Assembly: GCA_014871385.1 (NCBI GenBank)
Contig: CM026421.1
Location: 15,064,548-15,128,547 of the forward strand
DNA from: Ceratodon purpureus
Lineage: Eukaryota > Streptophyta > Bryopsida > Pseudoditrichales > Ditrichaceae
Length of the DNA stretch: 64,000 nucleotides
Direction of reading: 5' to 3'
The translations under genes and the position numbers were made by a program. Below the pieces are notes generated by a model, which had not been told where the DNA came from, did no database searches, and saw nothing but the letters and a program-made list of their open reading frames with translations. Positions 9,712 through 21,388 of the stretch are shown here, piece after piece (position 1 is the first letter of the stretch; every line of letters starts with the position of its first letter).

Positions 9712-10640
9712 ACTTAAAACTTTAAAACTACATTAATTAAATATTTAAAAACATTCCTTAATTAAATTACATTAATTATAGTAATCAAAACCATCAACTC
9801 AAATATTTGAAAATTACATTAATTATAGTAGTCAAAACCAAAATTAGAGGTGTTAAAATTCTTTTTTGAAATTAAAGATAAATGATTTTCTTTTGTTAAA
9901 TCAAAAGATAAATGTTCACTCTTTTTATTTGAGTGGTATAGTGGATTTATTTTGTTGTTGTTTTTCAAATGTTTTTTACTCCTTTCTATATTGAGTTGGA
10001 GTGTAATTTTCAACAAATTTTTGAAAACAACGACGATATTGATCTATTGTACTACTCAAATAAACAGAGTGAACATTTATCTATTGATACCAAGAAAGGA
10101 AGATCAATATTCTGTTGATTTTTTACAAAGGAATTTTAATTATTGTAATTGTAATTAATATAATTTTGTTGCAAAAATTCAATTTTAATAATTAATTATT
10201 GTAATAACTTTAATTACTATAATAATAAACTCATCTTAATTAAATTATAATAAATACTATAGTCCTTATAATGTACAATAATTAAATACTATGATTATTT
10301 TACAATAATTAAATACTATGATTAATTTACAATAATTAAATACTATGATTAATTTACAATAATTAAATTCTATGATTAATTTACAATAATTAAATACTAT
10401 GATTAATTTACAATAATTAAATACTCTAATTACTTAAAATTATCATTATTATAAATTGTAATTATTATAATTTCAATTTTATTTATGGAATTTTTTAATT
10501 ATAATTATTACTGTGATTTGACGATTCTAATATAATTTTAGATTCATATCCACTGTTAACTCAACTATAATCAATTTTTTTAAAAATAATCTAATTTATT
10601 TTTGTAATTTATTTTTGTTATAATTACAAGTTTGGAAAAT
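9712..10640. repeat. AT-rich repeat tract
   Basis: ATTAATT/TACAATAATT-type sequence like that at 8340-8884, containing a 27-bp tandem array. Its far edge reads AATTAAAAAAC near 10641, inverted relative to GTTTTTTAATT near 8376 at the left tract edge. No gene. Confidence 0.5.
10273..10434. repeat. 27-bp tandem repeat, six units
   Basis: Six contiguous 27-bp units related to TTACAATAATTAAATACTAT plus GATTAAT. The middle four are near identical, and the first and last are diverged at the edges. There are no spacers, so it is a minisatellite. Confidence 0.9.
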
Positions 10641-12280
10641 AGGAATTAAAAAACACGTAAACAACTCAAAGTTTTCTTTAATTTCTTGATGATAATCTAC
10701 ATTACTTTTTAAATGTTTTGCCAAAAGAGAATTATTACATTAAACATTATGTGTAGCTCATTTTATTAAAAACATCTCTTTAATTTTAAACAAAAAAATT
10801 TAATGAATTTAACCAGTGTTGGAAGGACCAACTTAACTGATTAAAGTGGATGACCAATGACTGATACTCTTAATGTTCATGATAAAAACACAGTCTTGTT
10901 GGATGAGACATAAATCTATCAAATAGAAGTTCTATTTAGATGCGGTTTACACTATGGACCAGGGAAATTGACTATGGCCTTTTAAAACCTGTGATAGACC
11001 AAGAAAGTCGTTTTGGTCCAACTTCGCTTTACACTAGTAACACTACCTTGAAAAAAAAAGATTGACTGTAAAGTTTTAGGTTTCTTAAATAATAATGCTA
11101 TTTTTTGCCAAGTGGGTAATGTTTCATTGTCCAATGGGTTTTTGTTGAGTAGAGGCAAAAATGTCAACTCAAGGAAGATCAAGTGAACCGTTGAACAAAA
11201 AAATTGTGATTGGCTGAAATTTGATTTTTTTACTGTTTTTTTGAGCTCAAATTCATTTTTGTCCAAATCCACTTTACACTATGAGAACTCACTAAGACAT
11301 TTAAAATGAAGATTTTTTATTTTTCATGGTCAAACTCTAGAGTCTATACCAAAAGCTGTGACTATGAAATGATTTTAATTCTCTTGGTCAATCTTAATAT
11401 GGTCTGTAATGTAAACCATCCATTAGTTAATTTTGATGTTACAATTTTATTATCTATATTTTTTTATTTTAAAAAATTGGATAAAATATCATATTATACA
11501 TTACCACGTAGCAATTATCTTTGTTACATTGGCATTTAGTTGTATCTTTTATTGAGATTGAAATAAAATATCCTTAAATATCATTGCCTTAGAACAACTT
11601 ATCCTCAAACATGAATATTAGAAAATAATCTTTTATATTTCAACATTATAACATCAATAAATTGAAAAGGTTCACTCAACAGAGCAGAGAGACACCATTG
11701 AGTGAAGTAGTATATTTCTCAGTTGAAGTGTGGAGAGCAATTATCTCAAAAGTAGCTAGATTTGTTTTCTACTATTTCCCTGATCTTTGTTACTTTGTAT
11801 AATGGATTAACATTGTTTTCTATAAATATTTATATGTGAATTTTATCCAAAATCTATAAATATGTAGCAACTTCATAATTTGATTTTCATGGATATCATG
11901 TTGGTATCACCTCAATATCATAAAATGGTTATGAATTACCTGTGGGGACCAATGTGGAGTAATTCTCTCCCTTGGACCACAACAGAAATCACCTTCATCT
12001 CCCTCTTCTGTACTTTCATCTCCGACTGTCTGTAAAACAACAAATCTCCCTCAGATCTACAAAAACTGACAATCTTCAATCACCAAACTTCTTAAATCCA
12101 AAACACAACACACACCTTTTCCACTCCACGTACTTCCCGAGGAGAAACTCCGCCGGAATCTGCAAAATTACTGTATTTAAATCAAACCGAACCTGCAGCG
12201 AAGCAAACCGAAACAATATACAAATCCAAACACTGCTCATACTACTCACAATAGCCAGAGACAACAGCTTCATTCTGAAG
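10641..12280. other. spacer without recognised gene
   Basis: AT-rich at first, moderate GC after about 11950 where the VOC1 upstream region begins. Short open frames (such as 11972-12424, overlapping the presumed 5' UTR) show no family features. Confidence 0.4.
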
Positions 12281-12289
12281 CTTCCGAAG

Positions 12290-12295
12290 TATAAG
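12290..12295 (+). promoter_or_regulatory. TATA-like element upstream of VOC1
   Basis: TATAAG followed by ACTCGA aligns with CATAAAACTCGA at the same relative place before VOC2, inside a diverged but shared 5' region. It would give a 5' UTR of roughly 115 nt. A GATC microsatellite follows directly (about 12300-12316). Confidence 0.4.
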
Positions 12296-12436
12296 ACTCG
12301 ATCGATCGATCGATATCGATCATCCGGATCAAGCTCATCGATCACCGAACCATCTAGACAAGATCAACTCTTTGAGTTTGGATTTCGATTGCGAGAATAC
12401 GAGTTTGTGTTTTGGAGTAGCTAGTTAGTTGATCGA

Positions 12437-13309
12437 ATGGCGACTCCGGCGAAGCATTGGCAGGAGGTTTACCCACTGGCGACGGCGGCGGAGAATTGGC
12501 AGAGGGAAGGGAACTCGACGGTGTCGACGTTGATTGTGGCGGATGGATCAGGGAAGAAGGTGGTGGAGTTTATGACTGAGGTGTTGAACGCGGAGACTCT
12601 AGCGGAGTTGCTGAGTGAGGATAAGAAGACTGTCCTGCACGCGTCGATGAAGATCGGGGACACGGTGGTGATGGTCAAGGATGGTACTGAGGAGGTGCGG
12701 GCGTTTCCGAGTTGGTTGCATCTGTATGTTGAGGATGTGGACAAGACGTACGAGCTCGCGATGGGGAAGGGGTTGGAGTCGGTGGTCGCGCCGAAGGATG
12801 AGTTTTTTGGCGATCGGATGGGTGCTGTGAAGGACTCTGCGGGGAATACTTGGTGGATTGCGACGCATAAGTTTAACCCGCAGTGTGCAGGTGGGAAGAA
12901 GGCGGAGCATTGGCAGAGGGAGGGGCATTCGACGGTGTCGTCGTGGATTGTGGCGGACGGAGCGCTGAAGGTGGTCGAGTTCGCGACTGAGGTGCTGAAC
13001 GCGCATACCATGGTGTATATGTTGAGTGAGGATAAGAAGACTGTTCTGCACGCGACTCTGAAGATCGGAGATACGGTGGTGATGATCCAGGACGGGAATA
13101 AGGAGGCGAAGGCGTTCCCGTCGTGGTTGCGCGTCTATGTTGAAGATGTGGACAAGACCTACGAGCTGGCGGTGAGCAAGGGTTTGGAGTCGGTGCAAGA
13201 GCCCAAGGACGAGTTTTATGGCGATCGTGAGGGCGGTGTGAAGGACTCTGCGGGGAACACCTGGTGGTTTGCAAGCCAGAAGTTCAAAGCTCCGTGTCCC
13301 TTCAAGTAG
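12437..13309 (+). CDS. two-domain VOC/PhnB-like (glyoxalase-fold) protein
   Basis: An intronless 290-residue frame made of two tandem copies of one domain: about residues 19-148 and 154-288. Each copy has a WQREGxST start, a GDTVVM strand, an F-PSWLxxYVEDVDKTYELA helix and a GDRxGxVKDSAGNTWW end, typical of the vicinal-oxygen-chelate superfamily and closest by eye to PhnB-like and plant glyoxalase-I-like proteins. A true two-lobe fold could form within one chain, whereas single-domain relatives dimerise. I cannot assign metal ligands or substrate, so lactoylglutathione lyase activity is not claimed. The start ATG lies in GAATGGCGACTCC, matching the start of its neighbour VOC2. No targeting peptide is evident. 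It is part of a tandem duplication with 15117-15548. Confidence 0.85.
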   Translation: MATPAKHWQEVYPLATAAENWQREGNSTVSTLIVADGSGKKVVEFMTEVLNAETLAELLSEDKKTVLHASMKIGDTVVMVKDGTEEVRAFPSWLHLYVEDVDKTYELAMGKGLESVVAPKDEFFGDRMGAVKDSAGNTWWIATHKFNPQCAGGKKAEHWQREGHSTVSSWIVADGALKVVEFATEVLNAHTMVYMLSEDKKTVLHATLKIGDTVVMIQDGNKEAKAFPSWLRVYVEDVDKTYELAVSKGLESVQEPKDEFYGDREGGVKDSAGNTWWFASQKFKAPCPFK

Positions 13310-14340
13310 GTTCTCGAGTGATGCAACATTCTGTTATTGATCAACAAGAGCAGAAGTTGATCATCTTTTACTCGAGGGTTCTTTGCTGAGTATTTTGTGC
13401 ATTGATGAGTCGAGCAGACTATTCCTATAATTGTAGAGCGGATCTTAGTTTTTGGGTTTTCGATGGTAGGGCAGAGAGGATACAGTTAAGTTCCAAGCTC
13501 AATCAGTTTGCCTGGATTTGATTACCTGTGTTATCCTGTGAAATATAAGGGTTTGTGTGGGAATGTCGCTAAATTGCTCTAATTGCATTGCAAATTTTCT
13601 GTGAATGTTCATTGAGCTAACGAAATACTTATCGGATTGATCGGCAACTAGAAAATTGACTGGGATATTACATAGTCACCTTGAAATTCATTGTGTTACA
13701 TACATTTTCAATACAGCTTGGGTGGTGTTGGCCGGAATTCTTCATGTATTGTGTAGTAGTGTCGTTCTACATGTTGTTTAGAGAGTGTCTCCACTTCGTC
13801 ATGGTTTTTTCTTATAAAAGTGAGGTACCCTGGACTACCCACAGTATTGTATTGGCGCTCCAAAGTGTATGTAAGGCGCAGCATAAGTATTCGTCAGGGT
13901 AAGGCCTTGTCCAAGGCGTTGGTGGGGGCAATGTTAGATTTGTTTGTAAACCCACCCACTTTCTCAACCAATGTGCCACATGCGACCTCACCTTATTCTA
14001 CAGCTCATTAATGTTCGCGATTGGAACACATACAGTTTCAAGGTTATGATGTTTCACCCACTTAGTTGGAGCACATGTTTCAATACCAACATTTTGGTTA
14101 TAACAAGACGAGCTCACAAATAACTCTAATGTATCGTAAGTCATGGCACCTAATGTCTTCTTAAATTATTATTGACGTGGGATTCTGCTGGGGCCTTGTA
14201 GAAGCAGCAATGTCCTCCGTTTGACATAGGAACGATCCAAAATATCTATATCTTCTGTGCATCTTAAGTTTACGTCAGTCCACATGCTCTGCGCGCTTCT
14301 TTTGATAGTCAAGTCGGGAATTGTCCGAGCATGAAATGAA
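13310..14340. other. spacer within duplication unit A
   Basis: VOC1 3' flank. It aligns in patches with 15550-16610 downstream of VOC2 and contains no coding frame of note. Confidence 0.5.
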
Positions 14341-14354
14341 GTGTTGACAAAAAA

Positions 14355-14545
14355 TGGTCTGTCCTAATTTCGGCATAATTTGATTGTCAAGAAGCATGCC
14401 ACTTTTCAATAGCAGTCTCCCGTCAATGTGTCCAGGAGTCATGACGACCTTGCAACTTGTGCCTCCAATAGTTCGTGAGGCCAGACTGCTTTAACCTACT
14501 TGCCTGGTTTTCACCTGGGCCGAAGCACAAGTACAGTAATGCATT
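14355..14545 (-). pseudogene. pectin methylesterase last-exon relic
   Basis: The minus strand reads YLCFGPGENQASR, which parallels [13 protein letters not shown] in the last exon of the intact PME at 16656-16806, then loses frame and reaches a stop. The DNA around it, including AATGGTCTGTCCT beyond the coding end, also parallels the intact gene's 3' flank. Exons 1-4 are not found upstream on the minus strand (14550-14880), so the relic is truncated. Its place after VOC1 mirrors PME1 after VOC2. Confidence 0.8.
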
Positions 14546-14962
14546 TGTGATGTATTGTGCATCATTCTCCTATTTTAGCTCTCATCTGAACTTGAGTGTC
14601 AGAGCATTGACTTCACCACACCCCCTAGTTAGGTTGCAAAATGTAATCAGTAAATAGCTGCATCCGTTGAATAGTCTCTGCAATTCTAACTGGAAATTAT
14701 AAAACAATCCTCCTGGATCTAACTTGCTGCAAAATAGAATGCTTGAGCCTTGAACAGAATTCTCAGATCTGCAATATCATAAGATAGAACTATTCACTCC
14801 ACTCCTCCACGCCCATGTGTTCGCCAGAATTTGCTGTGTTAACTTAGTATATTCCATGGAAGCTGAAGGCCTGGAAGGCACAGTGGCGGCTCGAAACAAT
14901 TTACAAATCCAAACAATTCTCAGATTAGCGGGAGGCGAAAGCTTCACCGTGAAGCTTTGGCT

Positions 14963-14970
14963 GCATAAAA
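14963..14970 (+). promoter_or_regulatory. TATA-like element upstream of VOC2
   Basis: GCATAAAA followed by CTCGA sits about 147 bp before the ATG and aligns with the TATAAG element of VOC1. Confidence 0.35.
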
Positions 14971-15116
14971 CTCGACCCGCTGGGCTGATTCGATCACCAA
15001 TTCAACCATCTCTCTAGTTGATCGTTGTGTTTCCAATCGCGATTGTAAGAACACGAATTTGCATTTAGCACAGTTAGCACTTGGATTAGTTCGGTGAGGT
15101 TACAGAGCTTGATCCA

Positions 15117-15548
15117 ATGGCGACTCCGGCTAAGCATTGGCAGAGGGAGGGCCACTCCACCGTCAACTCGTGGATCGTGGCGGACGGAGCGCAGAAGGTG
15201 ATCGACTTCATGACCGAGGTGCTTAAGGCACACACGCTGTACCGCATGCTGAGCGACGACAAGCAGACCGTCATGCACGCTTCGCTGAAGATCGGTGACA
15301 CGGTGGTGATGATCCAGGACGGCAACAAAGAGACCTCGGCGTTTCCGACGTGGTTGTATGTTTATGTTGAAGATGTGGACAAGACCTACGAGCTGGCGGT
15401 GAGCAAGGGCTTGGAGTCGGTGCGAGAGCCGAAGGACGAGTGTTACGGCGATCGCATGGCCGGTGTGAAGGACTCTGCGGGGAACACCTGGTGGATTGCA
15501 ACGCATAAGTTCAACCCAGTGTGCCCCGACAAGAAGTGTGATGAGTGA
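15117..15548 (+). CDS. single-domain VOC/PhnB-like (glyoxalase-fold) protein
   Basis: An intronless 143-residue protein with one vicinal-oxygen-chelate domain: HWQREGHSTV start, GDTVVMIQDGN strand, YVYVEDVDKTYELAVSKGLE helix and a GDRxAGVKDSAGNTWW end. It shares MATPAKHWQ with VOC1 at the start. Its middle (ELAVSKGLESV) is closest to domain 2 of VOC1, while its end (WIATHKFNP.C) is closest to domain 1, so the three domains look like a mosaic. Single VOC domains of this size normally form homodimers with the active site between subunits. Substrate and metal are not predictable here. A short Cys/Lys-rich tail (CPDKKCDE) ends the protein. Confidence 0.85.
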   Translation: MATPAKHWQREGHSTVNSWIVADGAQKVIDFMTEVLKAHTLYRMLSDDKQTVMHASLKIGDTVVMIQDGNKETSAFPTWLYVYVEDVDKTYELAVSKGLESVREPKDECYGDRMAGVKDSAGNTWWIATHKFNPVCPDKKCDE

Positions 15549-16655
15549 TGCAGCAATCTAATTCACTTTTCAACCAGAGTCGTCTAAGTTTTCTTTCTCG
15601 TAAATGAAGCAAAATGGAGGTAAATCAACTCTGATCGAACGCTATGCTAATGAATTTGAGAACAGTTATTGTTAAGTTTTGGTTTCAGCTGTGAATCGGT
15701 GACATGTAGCGCTTGTTGTATTTGCTCAATCATGGTGTGCACAGTTTCTTAGAATACTTTAGCGTTGATGAATTAAGTGGATAACTATCCATATTGTAGA
15801 GGTTATCTGGTTTTTGGATTATATTTGGTGGAGCAGACTGGGTACGGTTTAGATCCAGGTCGATCGGCTTGCCTGGATTTGATGATTGCTTGTGTTCTTC
15901 CAATGAAATAAATTAAGAGACTGTTAAAATGTTTCTACGACTCCAATAACTTTGGCACAGGTGTTCTGTGGTCGAAGCTAGAAAATCCTATCTCTTGATA
16001 TCTCTTGCATTGAGTCATTGAATGGTGGAAAAACGGGTACATGATCACCTTGAAATCAGTTTGAACAACCGTGTTACATATGATATTAGTGTAATGTAGT
16101 AGGGTCGTGCGGGTGCCTGTTTTATGCACCACTCTTCCACTGAACCCCTTTCATTCCTGGTCTTAAAGTGATGTAGACACTACTAGACAACTCAATGTTG
16201 TGGATTGCACGGTTGGGAGATCTAGTTTTGTGTACTGTAGGGCCTGCAAGCTGCAACATAAATATTCTCCAGAGTAATAGCGTCCAGGACTCACTGATGC
16301 CTTACCCAAGATAGAGCTGGCCATGGGTGAAAGTGCATAGCGAGACCATCAGAAGCGATCAATTATTTGTAGTCTAAAAAATTGGAAATTTCGAACAGAG
16401 TAAAAGCTCTGTTCCTCAATGAACATGGATGTGGGTCTACTCTACGGCCTATTAATCTAAGCTCCTAAATCCTCATTTGAATTCGGGATGATTCAAGAAT
16501 CTTCCACTGGTACTAATTTCCAACTTTTGCCTCAGATCAAATACTTGTATTCTTGTCTTCCTGTGACTTGACTCGAGATATTCTGAGCTCATGGAAGTAG
16601 AATTCATACAAATGGTCTGTCCTTATTCAGGCACTTGATGAGCATGAATCCCACC
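15549..16655. other. spacer between VOC2 and PME1 (convergent ends)
   Basis: The 3' flanks of VOC2 (plus) and PME1 (minus) face each other here. It aligns patchily with 13310-14340. No gene seen. Confidence 0.5.
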
Positions 16656-18460
16656 TTACTCTCCTGTCACCCACAAGCTTCCATCGATGTATCCAAGACT
16701 CATGAAAGGTGCTGCCTGAGCATCCGTGAGTTCGTGAGACCAGGAAGCTCTGTTTGCCTGGTTTGCACCTGGACCGAAGCACTTATATTGCCCGTAAAAG
16801 ACAGTGCTGCAAGTAGAACACCCGGAAACACCAACTTTCAATCTTGAGGTCAAAGAAAACATTGGTAACTCAATAGCAGTCTATGTAGCTACCAAATAGC
16901 TTTACACACAATTACTATAGCTACCGAATAGCTTCATAAACAAAAAACATGACAATGGTACATAAAATGAAAATGCCCAGAGAGTTCTTGCGATCTAGAC
17001 AGAAGGAATCACAGGACGAGAACACTTACCCTTCCCTGGCAGCATCCCCCCAGTTGTACCATCCAACAGGGTTGATGATGTTGGCGAACTCAGTGAAAGC
17101 AAATACAACACGAGAATAAGGACCCCACGCACGTCCGAGGTACACTGTCGCAGGTCCGGATCCTGTCACTTTGCAGTTCACGAAAGAGTAGCCAGTGTCC
17201 TCACTCAGACTCAATCTCTTCTGCGCTGTTAGGGAGCCACCCCCCGAGGGCAGCACTCTCAGCTCACAGTTCTGCAGCACATTTATCAGAAACAGAGTGC
17301 CAGTCATTAATCGGAATTCCAGATATCACAAATGATTATTATCTCAAACTTGATGAACTTGAAGTGAGAGTTGAGTACATTCACAATACAGATGGGAGCG
17401 AAGTGCTCACCTTGTACAATGATTTCCCATCGCCGAAGATGAAGTCTACCGAACCCACAACAAGAGTGTCTTTGAAGTAATGGCGGCCTCTGTCGTCGTA
17501 TAGAGTATCCTGCTGGCCGTAGAATGCGCATCCATAGAATGCGTTAAAATCCCCCGTTGTTCGCAGCGCCACGGCTTGCTGCTGAGCTCCCCCATTTGGT
17601 GGTGGTGACGAGTTCTGTGATCGAGTAGTGAAAATGTGAGATGAAATCAGGGGACACAGAACAAATAACTAATTCTAAGACTGCATTGTGCATCAACAAC
17701 CGCAGCGCTCTTTGAAAGGGATTGTGACATGTGCAAATAACATACGAGGTTATGCTGACAGCAAGACGCCTCACCTCAAACGAAATGTTTCTGGCTGTGA
17801 AGTAAGGCGCGCTGACGCCGAAGGTGGATGTAGTGTACGTGGTGCCAGTTTCCCCTGCTGCGCTCTTGGAAGTGATTTTAGTCACGTCTCGGCCAGCTCC
17901 TTGCAAAGTGATGCGCCACTTGCTCTTGGGCACCACTACCCTTTCACTGCAATACACAATCACAACACATCACAATCCACCGTTGTAAATCCTCCATACC
18001 AGCTGTACTGATATAAAAACATGATAATTTAGCGGAAAGATTTCAGCACTGGATCTAATAAAAAACATGGAGAAAGATATATGCATAAAGCTTGGTTTGT
18101 AGAATGAGCTCCTCACTTGTATGTGCCTGCGTTTACTTTGATTGTAATGGGATTCTTGTTGTGAAGGGGCACAGCATTAAATGCCTCATTGATGGTCTTG
18201 TAATTTCCAGTACCGCTCTGGTCCACAACAATCACCGTCTCCCCAACCTTACTAGACAGGTCGTCGATACTGCCAGCGGTTCGAGCAGCAATTTCAAAAG
18301 CTGCATGCTTGGCACCAACACCTTCAACCCAGGTTTGGAAACTGGCAACCACCTCGTCTCTAGTGGCCGGAATGTTCACTGCAGAGGACACCGGTTGTGG
18401 AACAGACACAAAAGAAAGGCATGATACTAATACAACAACTGAACTCCATACTCTTGCCAT
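16656..18460 (-). CDS. pectin methylesterase (pectinesterase), 5 exons, no PRO region
   Basis: Exons on the minus strand: 18460-18117, 17946-17775, 17614-17411, 17271-17030, 16806-16656, all GT-AG and phase-consistent, giving 370 residues. The ATG at 18460 starts a hydrophobic signal peptide (about residues 1-28), so the enzyme is exported to the cell wall. Family residues are present: Gln185 in QAVALR, Gln207-Asp208 in GQQDTLY, Asp229 in DFIFG, and Arg287/Trp289 in YLGRAWG. It de-esterifies homogalacturonan, releasing methanol and exposing carboxylates for calcium bridging. Between the signal peptide and the catalytic start ([10 protein letters not shown]) there are only about 60 residues, so the inhibitor-like PRO domain is absent. 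Intron positions match those of PME2 at 30367. Confidence 0.93.
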
Positions 18461-20872
18461 TGTCTCCACAGCACAACTCAAGAATCCCCCTCAAACTCCA
18501 AGCAACGCTTCTAGATTAAATTCAACCTCTTTTCCAAATGCGAAATGTCGCACACTCACATAAGATCAGAACTAGGACGAATTTAAAAACAGTGACCCTG
18601 CCTTCAAGGCTTGGTTCTCTATAACCACCGGCAAGATGATCTCACATGAGATGATGAGCCCAGCTTTGGGATTGCACGAAACAAGAGATTTAACACTATG
18701 TCGTCGTACCAATGCCGCAGCATTTACTTCTCCCAAGTGAGCACCTTTGATGAGGAGGAGTTAGGGCGGCATGAATGAATCTCTCAAGTGCTTGGTGGTT
18801 TATAAAGAGAGCCCTGGAGCTTTGCATCATGATGAGGTGCAGGGCGATCCCAGATATGGAGGATAAGTTTGTGCCCTTCGCTACAACACTGACACATATT
18901 CTGATCTGAAACGTTTTTGTACAAGACTGATTTTGAGCAAGTATTGTGCTTTTTACTGAATGAAAGAGAACCAGGAATGGGTGTGTGTATTCTTGGTAAG
19001 AATGTGGGAAGAGCTGGTGGATTGTGATGTGGAGAGTTGGAGACTATGTACCACTGAGTTGTCATCATATCAGTTTCATGAATTGTTTCACGGCACGCCT
19101 GATGAGAATGAAGACAAGCTGGCTCCCATAGGCATCTACAGAAGTTGTGATAAGCAAGCTGGCAAGTGTCATTCTTGAGTACTCTTGATTCTCTCTATGA
19201 ACATGATGTCCCCATTTCCATCTCTTTGAAGACTTCTCTAAATTCTGTTATGTTTTGACATTACCATCCCTTCAAAGAATTCCCTAAGATCTGTTCTGGC
19301 CTATTGTACAAGGTGTGGAATGTTTACTTTGTGTGGAATCTAGAAAGATCTTATGTTTGAATGACTGGTTTTGAGTGAGGGACGGTTTAAGGTTTAGGGT
19401 CCTAGATGCTTATGATTTGAGTTGAAAATGCTTGGAGTGACAACTGTTTGAAGACCATAAAATATCAGCATGTGACGGCAAAATATGCAGTGGGATGACA
19501 TGCATAGGAAAAGGCAAAATTCTGGACATCCTGATCACAGTTTGCTTGCAAATGCTCAGCAAGAACAGCTTAGAAACCCTTCTCCCCACACTGAAACATA
19601 ACTTGTGTAAGGACAGCTTGAGCTTGCTGGTTCCTGTTGTTCCTCTGTTTCTTTTAAACTACTGGTGAGTACACACTTGAAATCCCACTTTTGTTACTCA
19701 AAATTTTAATTTTTGAGCTGCCAATGTACTTCCAAACACCAAAACTCAAATTTCATGAAGTTTGGATATATGAGCCAAGAATTTAACATACTACAATTAT
19801 TCGTTGGATATGCAGTGATATAAAATTCAAAGACTCAAGACAGTGGATTGATCAAGGCAAGATACAATCTCCTGTCCCAGTTGTTTTCTCATCACATTGC
19901 ACATGCTATATGTTAACTTCCCTAAGTGTAAGAATTTTGACGCTTTAGAATCCATGACTCTAACCAAGCACATCCTGGGAGTGTACCCATCTATCAACTG
20001 ACACTTAATCAGGTTTGAAGGGTATACCGGATGATTTCAAATTATTCCAAGTCCTTCTCCACGAGCATAATGTTCATCAGTACACTGCAACCCATGTTTC
20101 CGGTTGCCATCAACACTGAGAAGGAACACTATGTCAGTCTAAGTTGCACTCTATCCCCAAACATTGCTCAAAGGATACACAAACACAGTGCATGCACCAG
20201 TGCACATGACAATTTTGTGGCCTGCAGAGACATGATAATCAAATTCAATAATCGTCTGTCAAGGTTCACATGTGAAATTCTGATTATGCAATGATCAACA
20301 ATCCGGGAATAATCCTCTGGAGTTTGCTACTTGGCACTTGCAAGGGGTCGCCATCTCTCCTCAAGGATAATGCTGACCTTCAGCACTATGAGGTTGGAAG
20401 TGGGCTGTACTGTACAGCATGTCATTTGCATGAAGGTCAGATTGATTTGTGCTGATGAAATTAATCCTTTTAACTTTACTTTCAATAGCCCACTGGGATT
20501 GAATGAAAGAGGTTTACAAGGAAACCTCACTTCTTACTACATGATTGACTGTTTTTTATTGAACTTTTTAGCACCGTAATCACATATCAAATCGTACATG
20601 TTTCTCAGTATTCTTTTGTTTTTGGAGTCCACTCTGGAGGACAAAGTTCTTGGATTGCACTTCTAATGATTTTCCTTTGGAAGCGCAGCTTGATCTGATA
20701 CAACACTCAGGTTTCTGCTGTTAGGTTTCATGTTGAACAGGAGATACTGTAAATCTAGTCAATTTTAAGAATTCCAGTGAAGAACTTCACTATCAGGATG
20801 CTGCTGGCCTGATAAATATTCAATGACTAAGTCCCTTGAATCATTCAGGCCAGAGTGGACTTAAAAAACATT
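18461..20872. other. PME1 upstream region and non-coding spacer
   Basis: TTTATAAA at 18799-18806 region reads as a TATA-type element on the minus strand, about 340 bp before the PME1 ATG, and could be its promoter. The rest (moderate GC, no long conserved frame) holds nothing I recognise. Confidence 0.35.
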
Positions 20873-20942
20873 GTTCTATATCTTGTAATATTGACTCCAC
20901 TCTGATAAATATTGTCTGTGTAATGTTTACAAGATATAGAAC
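20873..20942. repeat. 16-bp perfect inverted repeat (hairpin)
   Basis: GTTCTATATCTTGTAA (20873-20888) and its exact reverse complement TTACAAGATATAGAAC (20927-20942) flank a 38-nt loop. A second, overlapping pair CAGAGTGGA (20851-20859) and TCCACTCTG (20895-20903) could form an alternative fold. Confidence 0.6.
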
Positions 20943-21388
20943 CATCGTATGGTTTTAACTCAAGGTAGGAATGGGTTTTCCTGTGAGGGTTCTAATTATA
21001 CAAATCTGATTTAATTTATGTTTTTCAGAAATTTGTCAAATTTTCATGAATATTTGAAGTACAGTAATGTGGACCACAATAATTATTTCATTGAATTTCT
21101 CAATCCTATACATTCTGAATGGCTCAAACTTACAGAGATACCTGCCTCTACCTTACCACATTGACCATGTTCACCACGGTCAGTGACTTAAATAAATTGA
21201 CATGCATGGTGCAAGTCTTTCAATGCCAGAGCAATTTGGAGCATGTCTCATACCTCTATAGGTCTTCCAAGTAAGTATGAGAAGCATGATGAACTTATGT
21301 CGTCCAATACAAGAGGAATTGATCAATATCCTCTTCTTCATTCGTTACGTTTTCAAGTTCTTCCAGCAGCTCATGTTCATTCAATACT

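Larger units (their letters stand above)
12180..14550 (+). repeat. segmental duplication unit A
   Basis: Unit A (5' region, VOC1, 3' spacer, PME exon-5 relic) is collinear with unit B at about 14880-16810. Matches include the 5' UTR, the coding sequence, a TTGCCTGGATTTGAT stretch in the 3' spacers (13510 and 15870), a CACCTTGAAAT stretch (13678 and 16046), and the PME end. The paired landmarks lie about 2.2-2.4 kb apart. Confidence 0.75.
14880..16810 (+). repeat. segmental duplication unit B
   Basis: Second copy of the [VOC + PME end] segment, here joined to a complete PME gene. See unit A for the paired landmarks. Confidence 0.75.

Noticed and set aside
10273-10434. Possible CRISPR-like array
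   Set aside because: Units are contiguous with no unique spacers, and the genome is eukaryotic. It is a minisatellite.
12469-13274. Long minus-strand frames (180, 199 and 133 codons) opposite VOC1, and similar ones opposite VOC2
   Set aside because: They arise from the high third-position GC of the VOC coding strand. Content is Arg/His/Pro-rich without family features.
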